From Fimbriimonadaceae bacterium (GTDB taxonomy: Bacteria; Armatimonadota; Fimbriimonadia; Fimbriimonadales; Fimbriimonadaceae), in NCBI GenBank assembly GCA_023957775.1, contig JAMLGR010000009.1:1-64000 (forward strand): a stretch of 64,000 bases of DNA. The letters are read 5' to 3'. The notes beneath the pieces are model-generated. The model did no database searches and had not been told where the DNA came from. It saw only the letters and a program-made list of their open reading frames with translations. Of the stretch, positions 54,497 to 63,919 are shown one piece after another. Within the stretch, counting starts at the first letter, position 1, and every line of letters begins with the position of its first letter. The position numbers were made by a program, and so were the translations under genes.

Positions 54497-55759
54497 GTGC
54501 GGCCAGCCATGGATCGGCGAACCCTCTTCGGAGTGCTTCTGCTCCTCGTTGCGAGCGGGTGCAGGGAACCTGCGCCACCACCTTACGCCACCTGGACCCC
54601 CGCCCCGTCCCCGCCGGTGGTCGCGGGTCCCAACGCGTTCGACGCCTACGCCGAGGCGGCGCTTGCGGCCGAGGCGGCCACGAAGGCCGCGGAAGCCAAA
54701 GACCCCTCCCGCGGCGACCTGCTGACCCGAGTCTATTTCACCCCGGCCCTTCGACGGGACGCGCTGGCGGTGGTGGCCGGCCCGCTCTCCCGCTTGGAGC
54801 AGGCGGTCTCCCAACCGTGCACGTTTCTCTTCGTCCCCCGCAAGCCGTTCGAGAAAGCGCCCTATCAAGCGGGCTGGCGGCTGCTCGCCCGCTGCATGCT
54901 CTGGAAGACCCAGGACGCGCTCGTCGAGGAGCGTTGGGACGACGCCATCCGCGAAGCCGTGGACTTGATGAAGTTCGGCTTCGACCTCACGCAAGGGGGA
55001 GCGACCGACGCATCGCTCGGGCTGGCCGTCATCAACGAGGCGCGCGAGGCCTTGGCCCCTTCGCTCGACCAGATGCCGGCGGCAAGCCTCAACACGCTCT
55101 CCCTGCGCGTCGGCAACCTTCTCGAAGCCGCACCCGGACTCGAACCCATGATCGCCAACGAGCGCCTGCAGATGCTCGGCGCGGTCCAGTTCGTCCAGGA
55201 CGCGTATCGGGACCGCACCCTGGCCGAGTTGGAGGCCAAGCTCGGGTCCGATGTGAAAAACGCCGTGGAGTATTTGGACGCGATGCGGCCCAAGGACCGG
55301 AAGGAGCGGCCCGGCTACTTCCAGGGCTTCGCGCAAGAGGCCGAGGACCATTGCAACTGGCTTCGCCAAGTCGCCGCCGTGCCCGCTGCAGAACGGAAGT
55401 CGATCGGCGACCCAAAGACCGTGGAGCTGAGGCCGTGGCGGCGTCTGGCCAAGCAGTTCTTCCTCGCCGCGGACCCCCTGCTGGACGTCCACGACGCGAC
55501 CCTCGCCCGCACCCGCCTCCTCTGCCTGGAGGCCCAGATCCAGCGAGCGATCAAGTCCACCGGCTCCGCTCCCAAGGATTTGTCCGAGTTTCGCGCGGAT
55601 CTTAAGACAGATCCATACACGGGACAGGAGTTCGTGTACCGGGCCGCCGGAGGGGTGTACTCTCTTTACAGCGTGGGGCCCGACTTCGAGGACGACGGAG
55701 GGGACACCGACGAGAGTTTCACCACCCCCGACCTGAGGTTGGAACGCGCACCCGGGTAG
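54497..55759 (+). CDS. hypothetical lipoprotein
   Basis: 420 residues. Lipoprotein signal RRTLFGVLLLLVASGC (lipobox VASGC, Cys near 22), a Pro-rich linker (REPAPPPYATWTPAPSPP) and a long helical body with no recognised domain. The C-terminal LKTDPYTGQEFVYRAAGGVY, then SLYSVGPDFEDDGG, resembles the conserved end seen in pilin-like and pseudopilin-associated proteins of related bacteria. The start GTG 54497 is fixed by TACCAT 6 nt upstream; ATG 54509 is an alternative. Confidence 0.72.
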   Translation: MRPAMDRRTLFGVLLLLVASGCREPAPPPYATWTPAPSPPVVAGPNAFDAYAEAALAAEAATKAAEAKDPSRGDLLTRVYFTPALRRDALAVVAGPLSRLEQAVSQPCTFLFVPRKPFEKAPYQAGWRLLARCMLWKTQDALVEERWDDAIREAVDLMKFGFDLTQGGATDASLGLAVINEAREALAPSLDQMPAASLNTLSLRVGNLLEAAPGLEPMIANERLQMLGAVQFVQDAYRDRTLAELEAKLGSDVKNAVEYLDAMRPKDRKERPGYFQGFAQEAEDHCNWLRQVAAVPAAERKSIGDPKTVELRPWRRLAKQFFLAADPLLDVHDATLARTRLLCLEAQIQRAIKSTGSAPKDLSEFRADLKTDPYTGQEFVYRAAGGVYSLYSVGPDFEDDGGDTDESFTTPDLRLERAPG

Positions 55760-55772
55760 CACGCCCAGCTAG

Positions 55773-55793
55773 CACGCCCGATGAACGGGCGTG
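55773..55793. repeat. REP-like palindrome, copy 4
   Basis: CACGCCCG (55773-55780), loop ATGAA, CGGGCGTG (55786-55793), followed by GCACCCG. It pairs with the inverted copy at 55860, giving a two-unit element between convergent genes. Confidence 0.85.
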
Positions 55794-55859
55794 GCACCCG
55801 AACCGACCAAACGACCCGAACCGAACGAACCCCGAAGGTCGAACCCCAAGCAGAGGTGC

Positions 55860-55880
55860 CACGCCCGTTCAGCGGGCGTG
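55860..55880. repeat. REP-like palindrome, copy 5 (inverted)
   Basis: CACGCCCG (55860-55867), loop TTCAG, CGGGCGTG (55873-55880). The GGTGC flank is on its left, so it is oriented opposite to copy 4. Confidence 0.85.
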
Positions 55881-55881
55881 T

Positions 55882-56961
55882 CTACCCAGGCCAAACGGCT
55901 TGCAGCGCCTCTGCGAACAGCTCGTTCTCTTCGGGGGTGCCGACACTGACCCGCAACCACTGCGGATGCCCCAGCCCCCGCACGATCACGCCCTTCCGCA
56001 ACAGGCCGTCGAGCACGGGCGCCGCTGGGCGGCCGAGATCCGCGAACACGAAGTTTCCGTAGCTCTCGCACGGCTCGACTCCCACGGCGCGGAACGCGCC
56101 GGCAATGGTCTCCAGCCCGAGCCGGTTGTTCTCGATCGTTCGCGCCAGATGCGCCTCGTCGTCGAGGGCGGCCATCGCCGCGGCCTGGGCGAGCGAGTTC
56201 ACCGAGAACGGCTCGCGAATGCGGAAGAGCGCGTCGGCGATCACGGGCGGGCACGCCGCGTAGCCCATGCGGATGCCCGCCAGCCCATACGTCTTGCTGA
56301 ACGTGCGCATGCCCACCACGGGGAGCCCCTCGCGCACGTCCTCCATGCTGTCGGGGAAATCCTCCAGGTGCGCGGCGAACTCGAAGTACGCCTCGTCCAG
56401 CACGGCCAGCGTCGTCTTGGGCAGATCGCGCAGAAACGCGCGCCACTCGGTGCGGGTCACGACCGTCCCGGTGGGGTTGTTGGGGTTCGCCACGAACACG
56501 AGCTTCGTGCGCTCGGTGACCGCTTTCGCCATCGCGGACAGATCGTGCCGGAACCGCGTGTCCAGCGGGATCTTCACGAGCCGACACGGGGCGATCTGGG
56601 CCGCCGCGTCGTAGCGGACGAACGACGGATTGCCGACCATCAGCTCGTCGTCCGGCCCGAGCAGCGCAAGCCCGAGCAGGTGAATCAGTTCGTCGCTGCC
56701 GTTGCCCAGCACGATCTGCTCGTACGGCAGCGCATGGCGCTTGGCCAGCGCTTGGCGCAAGGCGTAGCCGGACGCATCGGGATAGAGGTGCATCTGGGCC
56801 GCGGCGTCGGCTGCGGCCCGAACGGCCTTCGGGGACGGCCCCAGCGGGTTCTCGTTGCTCGCGAGCTTGATCACGCGCTCCAACCCAAGTTCGCGCTGGG
56901 CCTCCTCGATGGGTTTGCCCGGCGAGTAGGGGTGCATCTTCAGCACGTTCGGACGGATCAT
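55882..56961 (-). CDS. hisC: histidinol-phosphate aminotransferase
   Basis: A 359-residue PLP enzyme of the class II aminotransferase fold. It converts imidazole acetol phosphate and glutamate to histidinol phosphate in histidine synthesis and may also act on aromatic precursors. Motifs: LASNENPLGPSPKAV (N-terminal substrate loop), GNGSDELI, NPNNPTGT, DEAYFEF and the PLP-Lys site TFSKTYGLAGIRMGY. No other his genes are nearby. Start ATG 56961, 6 nt after TACAAC. Confidence 0.95.
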   Translation of the reverse strand: MIRPNVLKMHPYSPGKPIEEAQRELGLERVIKLASNENPLGPSPKAVRAAADAAAQMHLYPDASGYALRQALAKRHALPYEQIVLGNGSDELIHLLGLALLGPDDELMVGNPSFVRYDAAAQIAPCRLVKIPLDTRFRHDLSAMAKAVTERTKLVFVANPNNPTGTVVTRTEWRAFLRDLPKTTLAVLDEAYFEFAAHLEDFPDSMEDVREGLPVVGMRTFSKTYGLAGIRMGYAACPPVIADALFRIREPFSVNSLAQAAAMAALDDEAHLARTIENNRLGLETIAGAFRAVGVEPCESYGNFVFADLGRPAAPVLDGLLRKGVIVRGLGHPQWLRVSVGTPEENELFAEALQAVWPG

Positions 56962-56967
56962 GGCTCC

Positions 56968-56973
56968 GTTGTA
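56968..56973 (-). promoter_or_regulatory. -10-like TACAAC of hisC
   Basis: TACAAC ends 6 nt before ATG 56961 and differs from the common form only in the last base. Confidence 0.45.
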
Positions 56974-56986
56974 CCCGTGAGTCGGA

Positions 56987-59101
56987 TCAGCGGACGGTCC
57001 GCATAAAGTCGGACGCGACGAACGCGCGCTCTTCAAACCCAGGACCGCGCCAGGCGGCCTCGAGGCCCATGCCGCCCGTCGCGTTGAAGTAGGCGAGTTC
57101 GAACGGGTGGGGGCCCTCGCCGAGCGCGATCACGCCTTGCTTCGCCTCCATCCCGTGCAGCCCGTCGTTGTCCACCACCAACCGGTTGGCGATCCAGAGG
57201 CGGCTGCCGTCGTCGCTGGTCAAGCGGAACGTGTAGACCCCCTCCTTGGGAACGATGAGATAGCCGGTGAACCGCAGGGCGAAGTGCTCGTCCCGCGTCC
57301 GCTCGTCGAGGGATGGAAGGGCGCAACCCTTGCTGCTTGTCGGGGAGGCCTGATCGAGATCGACCAGGCTTTGCCAGCCCTGATCGTAGACGTCGCACCA
57401 GAGCCCGGGCCAAAGGGAGGGCCGCGGGGGTCCGGAGCCCACGATCTTCGAGCGGTCGAAGCGCGTGAGATGGAGCGTCGCCGGCCACAATCCCGACTTG
57501 CGGGCCCGGAACGCCAGCGCGGTGACCGTCGCGGTGCGGTCCACGGTGAACGGGCCCTCGTACCGCTTCGATCGCGCGTTCGGCGTGGATCCGTCCAGCG
57601 TGTAACGGATGTCGCAGCCCGGAAGGTCGGCTTCCAGATGCACGGTCGTTTGCTCCAGGAAATCCGTTTCGTCCGCCTTCGCGATGACTTCGGGCGGGGC
57701 GCAGTAGAGCTCGAACGACGCGATCGTCGGCTGCTGCTTGCAATCGAGGACGCTCAGCCGCACGGCGTCCGCCGTCACCGGGGGCAGGCGAAGAATCCGC
57801 TTGGCGCCGATGGTCGTGCCTCCCTCAAACGCCGGCTTCCAACTCCCGTCCACGCGCACCCAGATCGAGAACGACTTGACGCGCTGCCCGTAGGCGATCG
57901 CCTCCTGCAGCACCACCCGATTGAACACCTGAGGCGATCCAAGCTCGATCGTGAGCCCGTCGCGCGGTGCCGCGCCGGCCCAAAAGGTGTCGGGATTGCC
58001 GTCGGTCGCGTTGGCCGCAGCGTAGGTCTTGGCCTCGGAGAAGGTGCCCGTCGCGACGACCGGCCGGCCCCGCGCAAGGTCGTGCTCGAAGATCCGGTCA
58101 AGGGCTTGCTTGAACTCGCGAAGCCGCTTCACGTCGGTTTCGTGGATGAGCCCCCTGCGGTCCGGCGGCACGTTCAGCAGCATGGACCCGTTGCGCCCCA
58201 CGGAACCGTAGTAGATGTCGAGCAGCTTCTCGAGCGACTTCACCTGACCATCCTGGGACGCGTGGTAGAACCAGCCCGGCCGAATCGAGACGTCGCACTC
58301 GGCGGGCACCCAGTGCGAACCGTCCTCGTGGCCTTGCGTGAGCTGCTGGGATAGGGGCGTCCCGGGAACGAACAGGTCCCGGTTCAAGGTGCTCCAGTTG
58401 GTCTCGCCCGCGTAGCCCGCTTCGTTGCCCACCCAGCGAATGTCCGGCCCGGCGTCGCTGAAAATGACGGCGTTCGGCGCGTGCAGGCGCACCACGTCGA
58501 TGAACGCGGGCCAGTCGTAGACTTGGCGCTTCCCGTTCGGCCCTTCGCCGTTGGCCCCGTCGAACCACACCTCCGAGACCTCGCCATAGCCGGTGAGCAC
58601 CTCTTCCAGGCAGTTCTTGAAGACCTCGTTGTACTCGGGCGTTCCGTACAGCGGGTGGTTGCGATCCCAGGGCGAGAGATAGACGCCCAGCTTGAGACCC
58701 GCCTCGCGGCACGCGTCGCTGAGCTCGCGCAGCACGTCGCCCTTCCCGCCCTTCCAGCCGCTTTGGGCGACGGTGTGGGTGGACTGCTTCGACGGCCACA
58801 GGCAGAAGCCATCGTGGTGTTTGGCCGTGAGGATGACCGCTTTGAAGCCCGCGTCCTTGAACGCGCGCACCCACTGCCGGCAGTCGAGCTGGGTCGGTGC
58901 GAAGACCTTGGGGTCCTCGCGCCCTTCGCCCCACTCGCGGTCAGTGAACGTGTTGGGGCCGAAATGCACGAACGCGTAGGTTTCGAGCTTCTGCCAGGCG
59001 AGCTGTCGGGGTGAAGGAACGGGGAACACCTTGGGCAGGTCGCGCGGCAATTGCCCTCCCGCCATCGTCGCGAACCCCGCAAGAAGCAGCCACTCGACCA
59101 T
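56987..59101 (-). CDS. multi-domain alpha-L-fucosidase, GH29 with CBM32-like, FN3-like and PA14 domains
   Basis: A 704-residue exported enzyme. Residues 30-350 are GH29 (TYAFVHFGPNTFTDREWG, ILTAKHHDGFCLWPS, VWFDGANG with Asp181 as probable nucleophile). A discoidin (F5/8 type C) domain follows (AANATDGNPDTFWAG ... VRLSVLDCKQQPTIASFELY), then a chitobiase-like beta domain (VHLEADLPGCDIRYTLDGST) and a PA14-type domain (GYLIVPKEGVYTFRLTSDDG, SRLWIANRLVVDN). The attached modules should bind glycans and keep the enzyme on its substrate. Start ATG 59101, 6 nt after TATCGT. Confidence 0.92.
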   Translation of the reverse strand: MVEWLLLAGFATMAGGQLPRDLPKVFPVPSPRQLAWQKLETYAFVHFGPNTFTDREWGEGREDPKVFAPTQLDCRQWVRAFKDAGFKAVILTAKHHDGFCLWPSKQSTHTVAQSGWKGGKGDVLRELSDACREAGLKLGVYLSPWDRNHPLYGTPEYNEVFKNCLEEVLTGYGEVSEVWFDGANGEGPNGKRQVYDWPAFIDVVRLHAPNAVIFSDAGPDIRWVGNEAGYAGETNWSTLNRDLFVPGTPLSQQLTQGHEDGSHWVPAECDVSIRPGWFYHASQDGQVKSLEKLLDIYYGSVGRNGSMLLNVPPDRRGLIHETDVKRLREFKQALDRIFEHDLARGRPVVATGTFSEAKTYAAANATDGNPDTFWAGAAPRDGLTIELGSPQVFNRVVLQEAIAYGQRVKSFSIWVRVDGSWKPAFEGGTTIGAKRILRLPPVTADAVRLSVLDCKQQPTIASFELYCAPPEVIAKADETDFLEQTTVHLEADLPGCDIRYTLDGSTPNARSKRYEGPFTVDRTATVTALAFRARKSGLWPATLHLTRFDRSKIVGSGPPRPSLWPGLWCDVYDQGWQSLVDLDQASPTSSKGCALPSLDERTRDEHFALRFTGYLIVPKEGVYTFRLTSDDGSRLWIANRLVVDNDGLHGMEAKQGVIALGEGPHPFELAYFNATGGMGLEAAWRGPGFEERAFVASDFMRTVR

Positions 59102-59107
59102 GTGGGA

Positions 59108-59113
59108 ACGATA
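59108..59113 (-). promoter_or_regulatory. -10 TATCGT of the third GH29 gene
   Basis: TATCGT ends 6 nt before ATG 59101. Confidence 0.5.
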
Positions 59114-59121
59114 CCTACACG

Positions 59122-59156
59122 TCGTTGCTCGTTTGTCGTTGGTCGTTGGTCGTTGG
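59122..59156 (+). repeat. heptamer tandem repeat (TCGTTKG)
   Basis: Five tandem 7-mers: TCGTTGC, TCGTTTG, then three TCGTTGG. They lie between the ABC ATPase stop (59171) and the fucosidase promoter. Confidence 0.85.
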
Positions 59157-59170
59157 TGAGGCTGCCAGGC

Positions 59171-59916
<746 letters not shown>

Positions 59917-59920
<4 letters not shown>

Positions 59921-61215
59921 GCGCCGGCCTCGCCCGCGATGGGATCGCCGGTCGCGACGCGAAGGCGCACGTCGGAGATGAAGTAGTCGTACACGGCTTC
60001 GACGTAGTTCGATTCGGCCGTCACGAGACTGACCAGGGCGGTCGACACGGTGACGATGTTCGTTCCCGCCGCGCCAAGGCGCTGGGCCTCGACGGCAGCT
60101 TCGTAGTTCTTGCGCGCGGCCTCGACAGCCAGCTGCGCGGCCCCGACGCGCTCGGTGTTCTGGACCAACTCCGCGTGGGCCGCTTCGATCTCCGACTCCA
60201 CCGCCCTCTCGCTTTGGCTCAAGGAGCTCTTGCTGGCCTCGAGGGACGCCTTCGCCCCGCGCGCCGCGGCGCGCGATTGGCCGCCGTCGAAAAGGGGCAG
60301 CGACACCAGAAACGTCACGAAACGGCCGTCGGCCACGTCGGGTGTCACGCTGCGGTTGTAGGTCGCATCGAGCGTCCACGTGAAGCTGGCCTCGCGGTCG
60401 GCGCGACTCGCGTTCGAGCGGTCCACCTCGACGCCCAGGCGCTCGGCGATCAGGTCGGGACGCTGCCTCAGACCCCGCTCGACGAACGTGTCGAGGGATG
60501 GCACCTCCGCGAACACCTCCGGCTGAGGCTGCGGCTCGAGCGGGGGCAGGGGCTTTTCGACGTTCCACACGATCGTCGCCTTGAGCGCCGCCTGTGCCGT
60601 GCTGCTTCGGTTGCGGGCGACAAGCTGCTGCACCTTCGCGTTCAGGTAGTCGGCCCGTGCCTGGTAGACGTCCTTTTCAGGCGCGTCTCCCACTTTCACC
60701 TGGGCCTCGGTCTGGGCCAAGACCTTCTCGGCACGCCCGACCTGGGCTTCGGCGACTTTGAACAGCTCGTCGGCGCGCAGCGCATCGTAGTACTGCTGGT
60801 GCACGGCGAAGAGGATCTGCCGCACGGTCTGGATCGAGCTCTGGACCTGCGCCTCGGCGGAGGCCCGGCTCGCTCCGAGGCTCCAGTTGCGCTGGCCCGA
60901 GTCAAGCAGGCGCCACGTCGCGGAGATTTCCGACTGGCTCCCGTCGCTCGTCACGGCTCCGGGGAAGTTCGGTCCGGTTTGGCGCGAACTGTCCCACCGC
61001 CAGACCGGCGTGACCATCGGATAGAAAGCGCCGAGGGATTGGTCCACCCGACTCTTGGCCGACTGCACGTTGAGAAAGGCGGCCCGCACGTCGCCGTTTC
61101 GTTCGCGCGCCATCCTCAGGGCGTCTTCGAGCCCGAGCTTGTCTTGCGCCCACGCCGAGCCGCTGCCAGCCAAACACGCCAATAGGCCGAGCCGCACAAG
61201 TGAAGTCCACCGCAT
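59917..61215 (-). CDS. TolC-family outer-membrane efflux protein
   Basis: 432 residues: signal peptide ([19 protein letters not shown]), then two TolC-type repeats of long coiled helices ([20 protein letters not shown], and in the second half [20 protein letters not shown]) with beta segments for the outer-membrane barrel. It forms the exit duct of an efflux or type I secretion system. GGAGGAG stands just before ATG 61215. It is coupled to the downstream ABC ATPase gene, but the usual periplasmic adaptor and permease genes are absent. Confidence 0.9.
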
Positions 61216-61267
61216 CGCTCCTCCAAGATACCGCCCCGCCAGCCTCCCGCTGAGGCTTTGGGCGGGG

Positions 61268-62557
61268 CTAGCCCCAAATCAGGTCGGGACGGAGCACCAT
61301 GGTCTCGTCGCGATCGGGTCCGACGCTCACGATGGCGACCGGCGTCTCCGTGAACTCCTCCACGAAGCGGAGGTAGGCTCGCGCCTCTTCCGGCAGATCC
61401 TGCAGCGTGCGTGCGTCGGCGACGTCCTCGCTCCAGCCCGGCACCTCCACGTAGTTCGGGGTGAGGCGTCCCAAGTCCGTCGCGTCCGCCGGCACGTGGT
61501 CGACCGTTTCGCCGTCCAGCGAGTAGGACGTGGCCACCTTGAGGGTCTTGAATCCACGGAAGATGTCGAGCCGGGTCATGATCAGCCCGCTCAGCGAGTT
61601 CAACCGGCAGCTTTGGCGCAGGACGACGAGATCGAGCCAACCGCACCGGCGCGGGCGGCCGGTGGTCGTCCCGTACTCCTTCCCCACGCTGCGGATGCGC
61701 TCGCCCGTGGCATCGTCAAGCTCCGTCGGGAACGGTCCCTCGCCCACGCGCGTGGCGTACGCCTTGCACACGCCGAGCACCGAGTCGATATCGCGGGGGC
61801 CCACCCCGGTTCCCAGACACGCCCCACCTGCGACCGGGTGGCTGCTCGTCACGTACGGATACGTGCCCGAGTCGAGATCGAGCATCGCCCCTTGCGCGCC
61901 TTCGAACAGAACCCGCTTGCCGCTTCGAACGGCCTCCTGCAAGATGACGTCGGTGTCCTCCACGTACGGGCGCAGGCGATCCGCGTAGGCCGAGTACTCG
62001 TCGAAGAGAGGGTCGAAGGCCAAGGGCTCCTCGCCGAACATCTCGAGGAGCCGGTTCTTGTAGCCGAGCACCTCGCGCAGGCGGGTTCGAAACACCTCGG
62101 GACGCACGAACTCGCTCATCCGGATGCCGAAGCGCGCGACTTTGTCCTGGTACGCCGGCCCGATCCCGCGCGACGTGGTGCCGATCTTGTTCTCGCCGCG
62201 CGCGTCCTCTTCCAAACGGTCCAGCATGCGGTGGTACGGAAACACCAGGTGCGCGCCTTTGCTGATCAGGAGCGTGCCCAACTCCGGTTGTTGCGCGCGG
62301 GTCGCGTCCAGCTCGGCGAGCAGCCCCTTGGGGCAGATCACCATGCCACTGCCGAGCACCGCGGTCACGTGGGGGTGCAGGATGCCTGCCGGAAGGAGAT
62401 GGAACTTGTACTCCTCCTTCCCGATGATGACGGTGTGCCCCGCGTTGTTCCCGCCGCTGAAGCGCGCGACCACGTCGCTTTGCGCCCCGAGCACGTCCAC
62501 CATCTTGCCCTTCGCCTCGTCGCCCCACTGGGCGCCGACGATCACCAGAGTCGCCAT
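61268..62557 (-). CDS. purA: adenylosuccinate synthetase
   Basis: 429 residues, cytosolic. It joins IMP and aspartate with GTP to form adenylosuccinate, the first step from IMP to AMP. The N-terminal loop reads GAQWGDEAKGKMVD (the usual GDEGKG has Ala for the second Gly), with GNNAGHTV holding the catalytic His, GTTSRGIGPAYQDK and the VLFEGAQGAMLDLDSGTYPY region; TTTGRPRRCGWLD is near residue 300. The start ATG 62557 has GGAGG 8 nt upstream. The leader carries a terminator-like hairpin that may control it. Confidence 0.96.
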   Translation of the reverse strand: MATLVIVGAQWGDEAKGKMVDVLGAQSDVVARFSGGNNAGHTVIIGKEEYKFHLLPAGILHPHVTAVLGSGMVICPKGLLAELDATRAQQPELGTLLISKGAHLVFPYHRMLDRLEEDARGENKIGTTSRGIGPAYQDKVARFGIRMSEFVRPEVFRTRLREVLGYKNRLLEMFGEEPLAFDPLFDEYSAYADRLRPYVEDTDVILQEAVRSGKRVLFEGAQGAMLDLDSGTYPYVTSSHPVAGGACLGTGVGPRDIDSVLGVCKAYATRVGEGPFPTELDDATGERIRSVGKEYGTTTGRPRRCGWLDLVVLRQSCRLNSLSGLIMTRLDIFRGFKTLKVATSYSLDGETVDHVPADATDLGRLTPNYVEVPGWSEDVADARTLQDLPEEARAYLRFVEEFTETPVAIVSVGPDRDETMVLRPDLIWG

Positions 62558-62565
62558 GTCGTTTG

Positions 62566-62577
62566 CCTCCTCGGAGG
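62566..62577 (-). promoter_or_regulatory. self-complementary purA ribosome site
   Basis: CCTCC-TC-GGAGG (62566-62577) is self-complementary. On the mRNA the Shine-Dalgarno GGAGG can pair with the preceding CCUC, 8 nt before the start codon. Confidence 0.45.
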
Positions 62578-62580
62578 TTC

Positions 62581-62622
62581 GCAAAACAAAAACCGGCGAC
62601 CCTCCCGTCGAGGATCCGCCGG
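62581..62622 (-). terminator. intrinsic terminator or attenuator before purA
   Basis: On the - strand, CCGGCG (62622-62617) pairs with CGCCGG (62598-62593), with an inner CCTC/GAGG stem, followed directly by TTTTTGTTTT (62592-62583). It lies only about 24-65 nt before the purA start codon, too close for a promoter between them. Confidence 0.7.
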
Positions 62623-62633
62623 CCTGCTCAGCC

Positions 62634-62651
62634 GTTGAGCCTTATCTCAAC
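62634..62651 (-). promoter_or_regulatory. upstream hairpin in the purA leader
   Basis: GTTGAG (62634-62639) and CTCAAC (62646-62651) pair around a 6-nt loop, 12 nt from the terminator stem. It could be part of an attenuation switch. Confidence 0.4.
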
Positions 62652-62664
62652 CCGAACAGTATCG

Positions 62665-62692
62665 CACAAACCACAAACGACAAACCACAAAC
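62665..62692 (-). repeat. heptamer tandem repeat (GTTTGTS)
   Basis: On the - strand: GTTTGTG, GTTTGTC, GTTTGTG, GTTTGTG. It lies just after the ribBA stop codon (62699). Confidence 0.8.
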
Positions 62693-62698
62693 CAGGCC

Positions 62699-63907
62699 TT
62701 ACTCTTCCTTCGGCATCCAGTGGCCCATCTTGGTGCGTTTGGTCTCCAGATACTTCGCTCGGGCCTTGGCGGGTGCGGCGACGAGGGGGACGTGTTCGAC
62801 GATCTCCAATCCGTAACCCTGCAGCCCCGACACCTTGGTGGGGTTGTTGGTCATCAGGCGCAATTTGCGGAGCCCGAGGTCGGCGAGCACTTGGGCGCCG
62901 AGGCCGTAGTCGCGGAGATCGGGCTTGAAGCCCAGCGCCTGGTTCGCCTCCACGGTGTCCATGCCCTGGTCTTGGAGGGCGTACGCGCGAAGCTTGTTGA
63001 GCAGGCCGATCCCGCGGCCCTCCTGCGCGACGTAGAGCACCACTCCGCGACCCTCCCGCTCGATGATCTCCAGCGCCATCGCGAGCTGGTCGCCGCAGTC
63101 GCAGCGAAGGGAGCCCAGCAAGTCGCCGGTGAGGCAGCTCGAGTGCACGCGCACGAGCACCGGCTCCTCCGTGCACACGTCGCCCTTGACGATCGCCAGA
63201 TAGGGGTGGGGCTCGACCGTCGTCTCGTACCCGTACAGGTCGAACTCGCCGAACTTGGTGGGAAAGGCGATCGGGCCCGCGACGCGCGTCACCAGGTTCT
63301 CGTGCTTGCGCCGATGCGCGATCAGGTCCGCGATCGTGATCGTCTTCAAGCCGTGCCGCTGGGCGAAGGCCGTCAGGCCGTCCACCCGCATCATCGTGCC
63401 GTCGTCGTCCAAAATCTCGCACAAGACGCCCACGGGTTTGAACCCGGCCATGACCGCGAGATCCACTGCGGCCTCGGTATGGCCGGAGCGCCGCAGCACG
63501 CCTCCCCGCTCAGCCTTCAACGGGATGATGTGGCCGGGTCGCGCGAGATCCGACGGGACGGCCAGATCGTCGCAAAACACTTCGACGGTGCGCGCGCGAT
63601 CGTATGCGGACACGCCCGTCGTGGTGCCGTGGATCGCGTCGACCGTCTCGCCCATCGCGGTGCCGAGCTTGGCGGTGTTCTGCTTGGTCATCATCGGAAT
63701 CGCAAGCTGCTCGAGGCGCTCCTCGGTGGTGGGGATGCACGGGACGCCACGGCCGTGGCGGATCATGAAGTTCATCGCTTCGGGCGTGCACGTCTCGCCC
63801 GGCATGATCAGATCGCCCTCGTTCTCCCGGTCGGGATCGTCGATCACGATGATCATGCGTCCCGCCTTCAGATCTTCCAGGGCGTCGGGAATCGAGGCGA
63901 ACTCCAT
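62699..63907 (-). CDS. ribBA: bifunctional 3,4-DHBP synthase / GTP cyclohydrolase II
   Basis: 402 residues, two riboflavin-pathway enzymes in one chain. The N-terminal RibB part makes 3,4-dihydroxy-2-butanone 4-phosphate from ribulose 5-phosphate (acidic loop DDPDRENEGDL, catalytic SGHTEAAVD). The C-terminal RibA part opens GTP (zinc site HSSCLTGDLLGSLRCDCGDQ: Cys-x10-Cys-x-Cys; then EGRGIGLLNKLRAYALQDQG and TNNPTK). The start ATG 63907 is 6 nt after TACAAT. No FMN riboswitch is evident in the 93 nt visible upstream. Confidence 0.96.
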   Translation of the reverse strand: MEFASIPDALEDLKAGRMIIVIDDPDRENEGDLIMPGETCTPEAMNFMIRHGRGVPCIPTTEERLEQLAIPMMTKQNTAKLGTAMGETVDAIHGTTTGVSAYDRARTVEVFCDDLAVPSDLARPGHIIPLKAERGGVLRRSGHTEAAVDLAVMAGFKPVGVLCEILDDDGTMMRVDGLTAFAQRHGLKTITIADLIAHRRKHENLVTRVAGPIAFPTKFGEFDLYGYETTVEPHPYLAIVKGDVCTEEPVLVRVHSSCLTGDLLGSLRCDCGDQLAMALEIIEREGRGVVLYVAQEGRGIGLLNKLRAYALQDQGMDTVEANQALGFKPDLRDYGLGAQVLADLGLRKLRLMTNNPTKVSGLQGYGLEIVEHVPLVAAPAKARAKYLETKRTKMGHWMPKEE

Positions 63908-63913
63908 GGCCCT

Positions 63914-63919
63914 ATTGTA
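63914..63919 (-). promoter_or_regulatory. -10 TACAAT of ribBA
   Basis: TACAAT ends 6 nt before ATG 63907. It overlaps the end of the long inverted repeat at 63917-63958. Confidence 0.6.

Noticed and set aside
62581-62651. Known purine riboswitch before purA
   Set aside because: I could not find the three-way junction core of a purine riboswitch; only hairpins with a U-run are visible.
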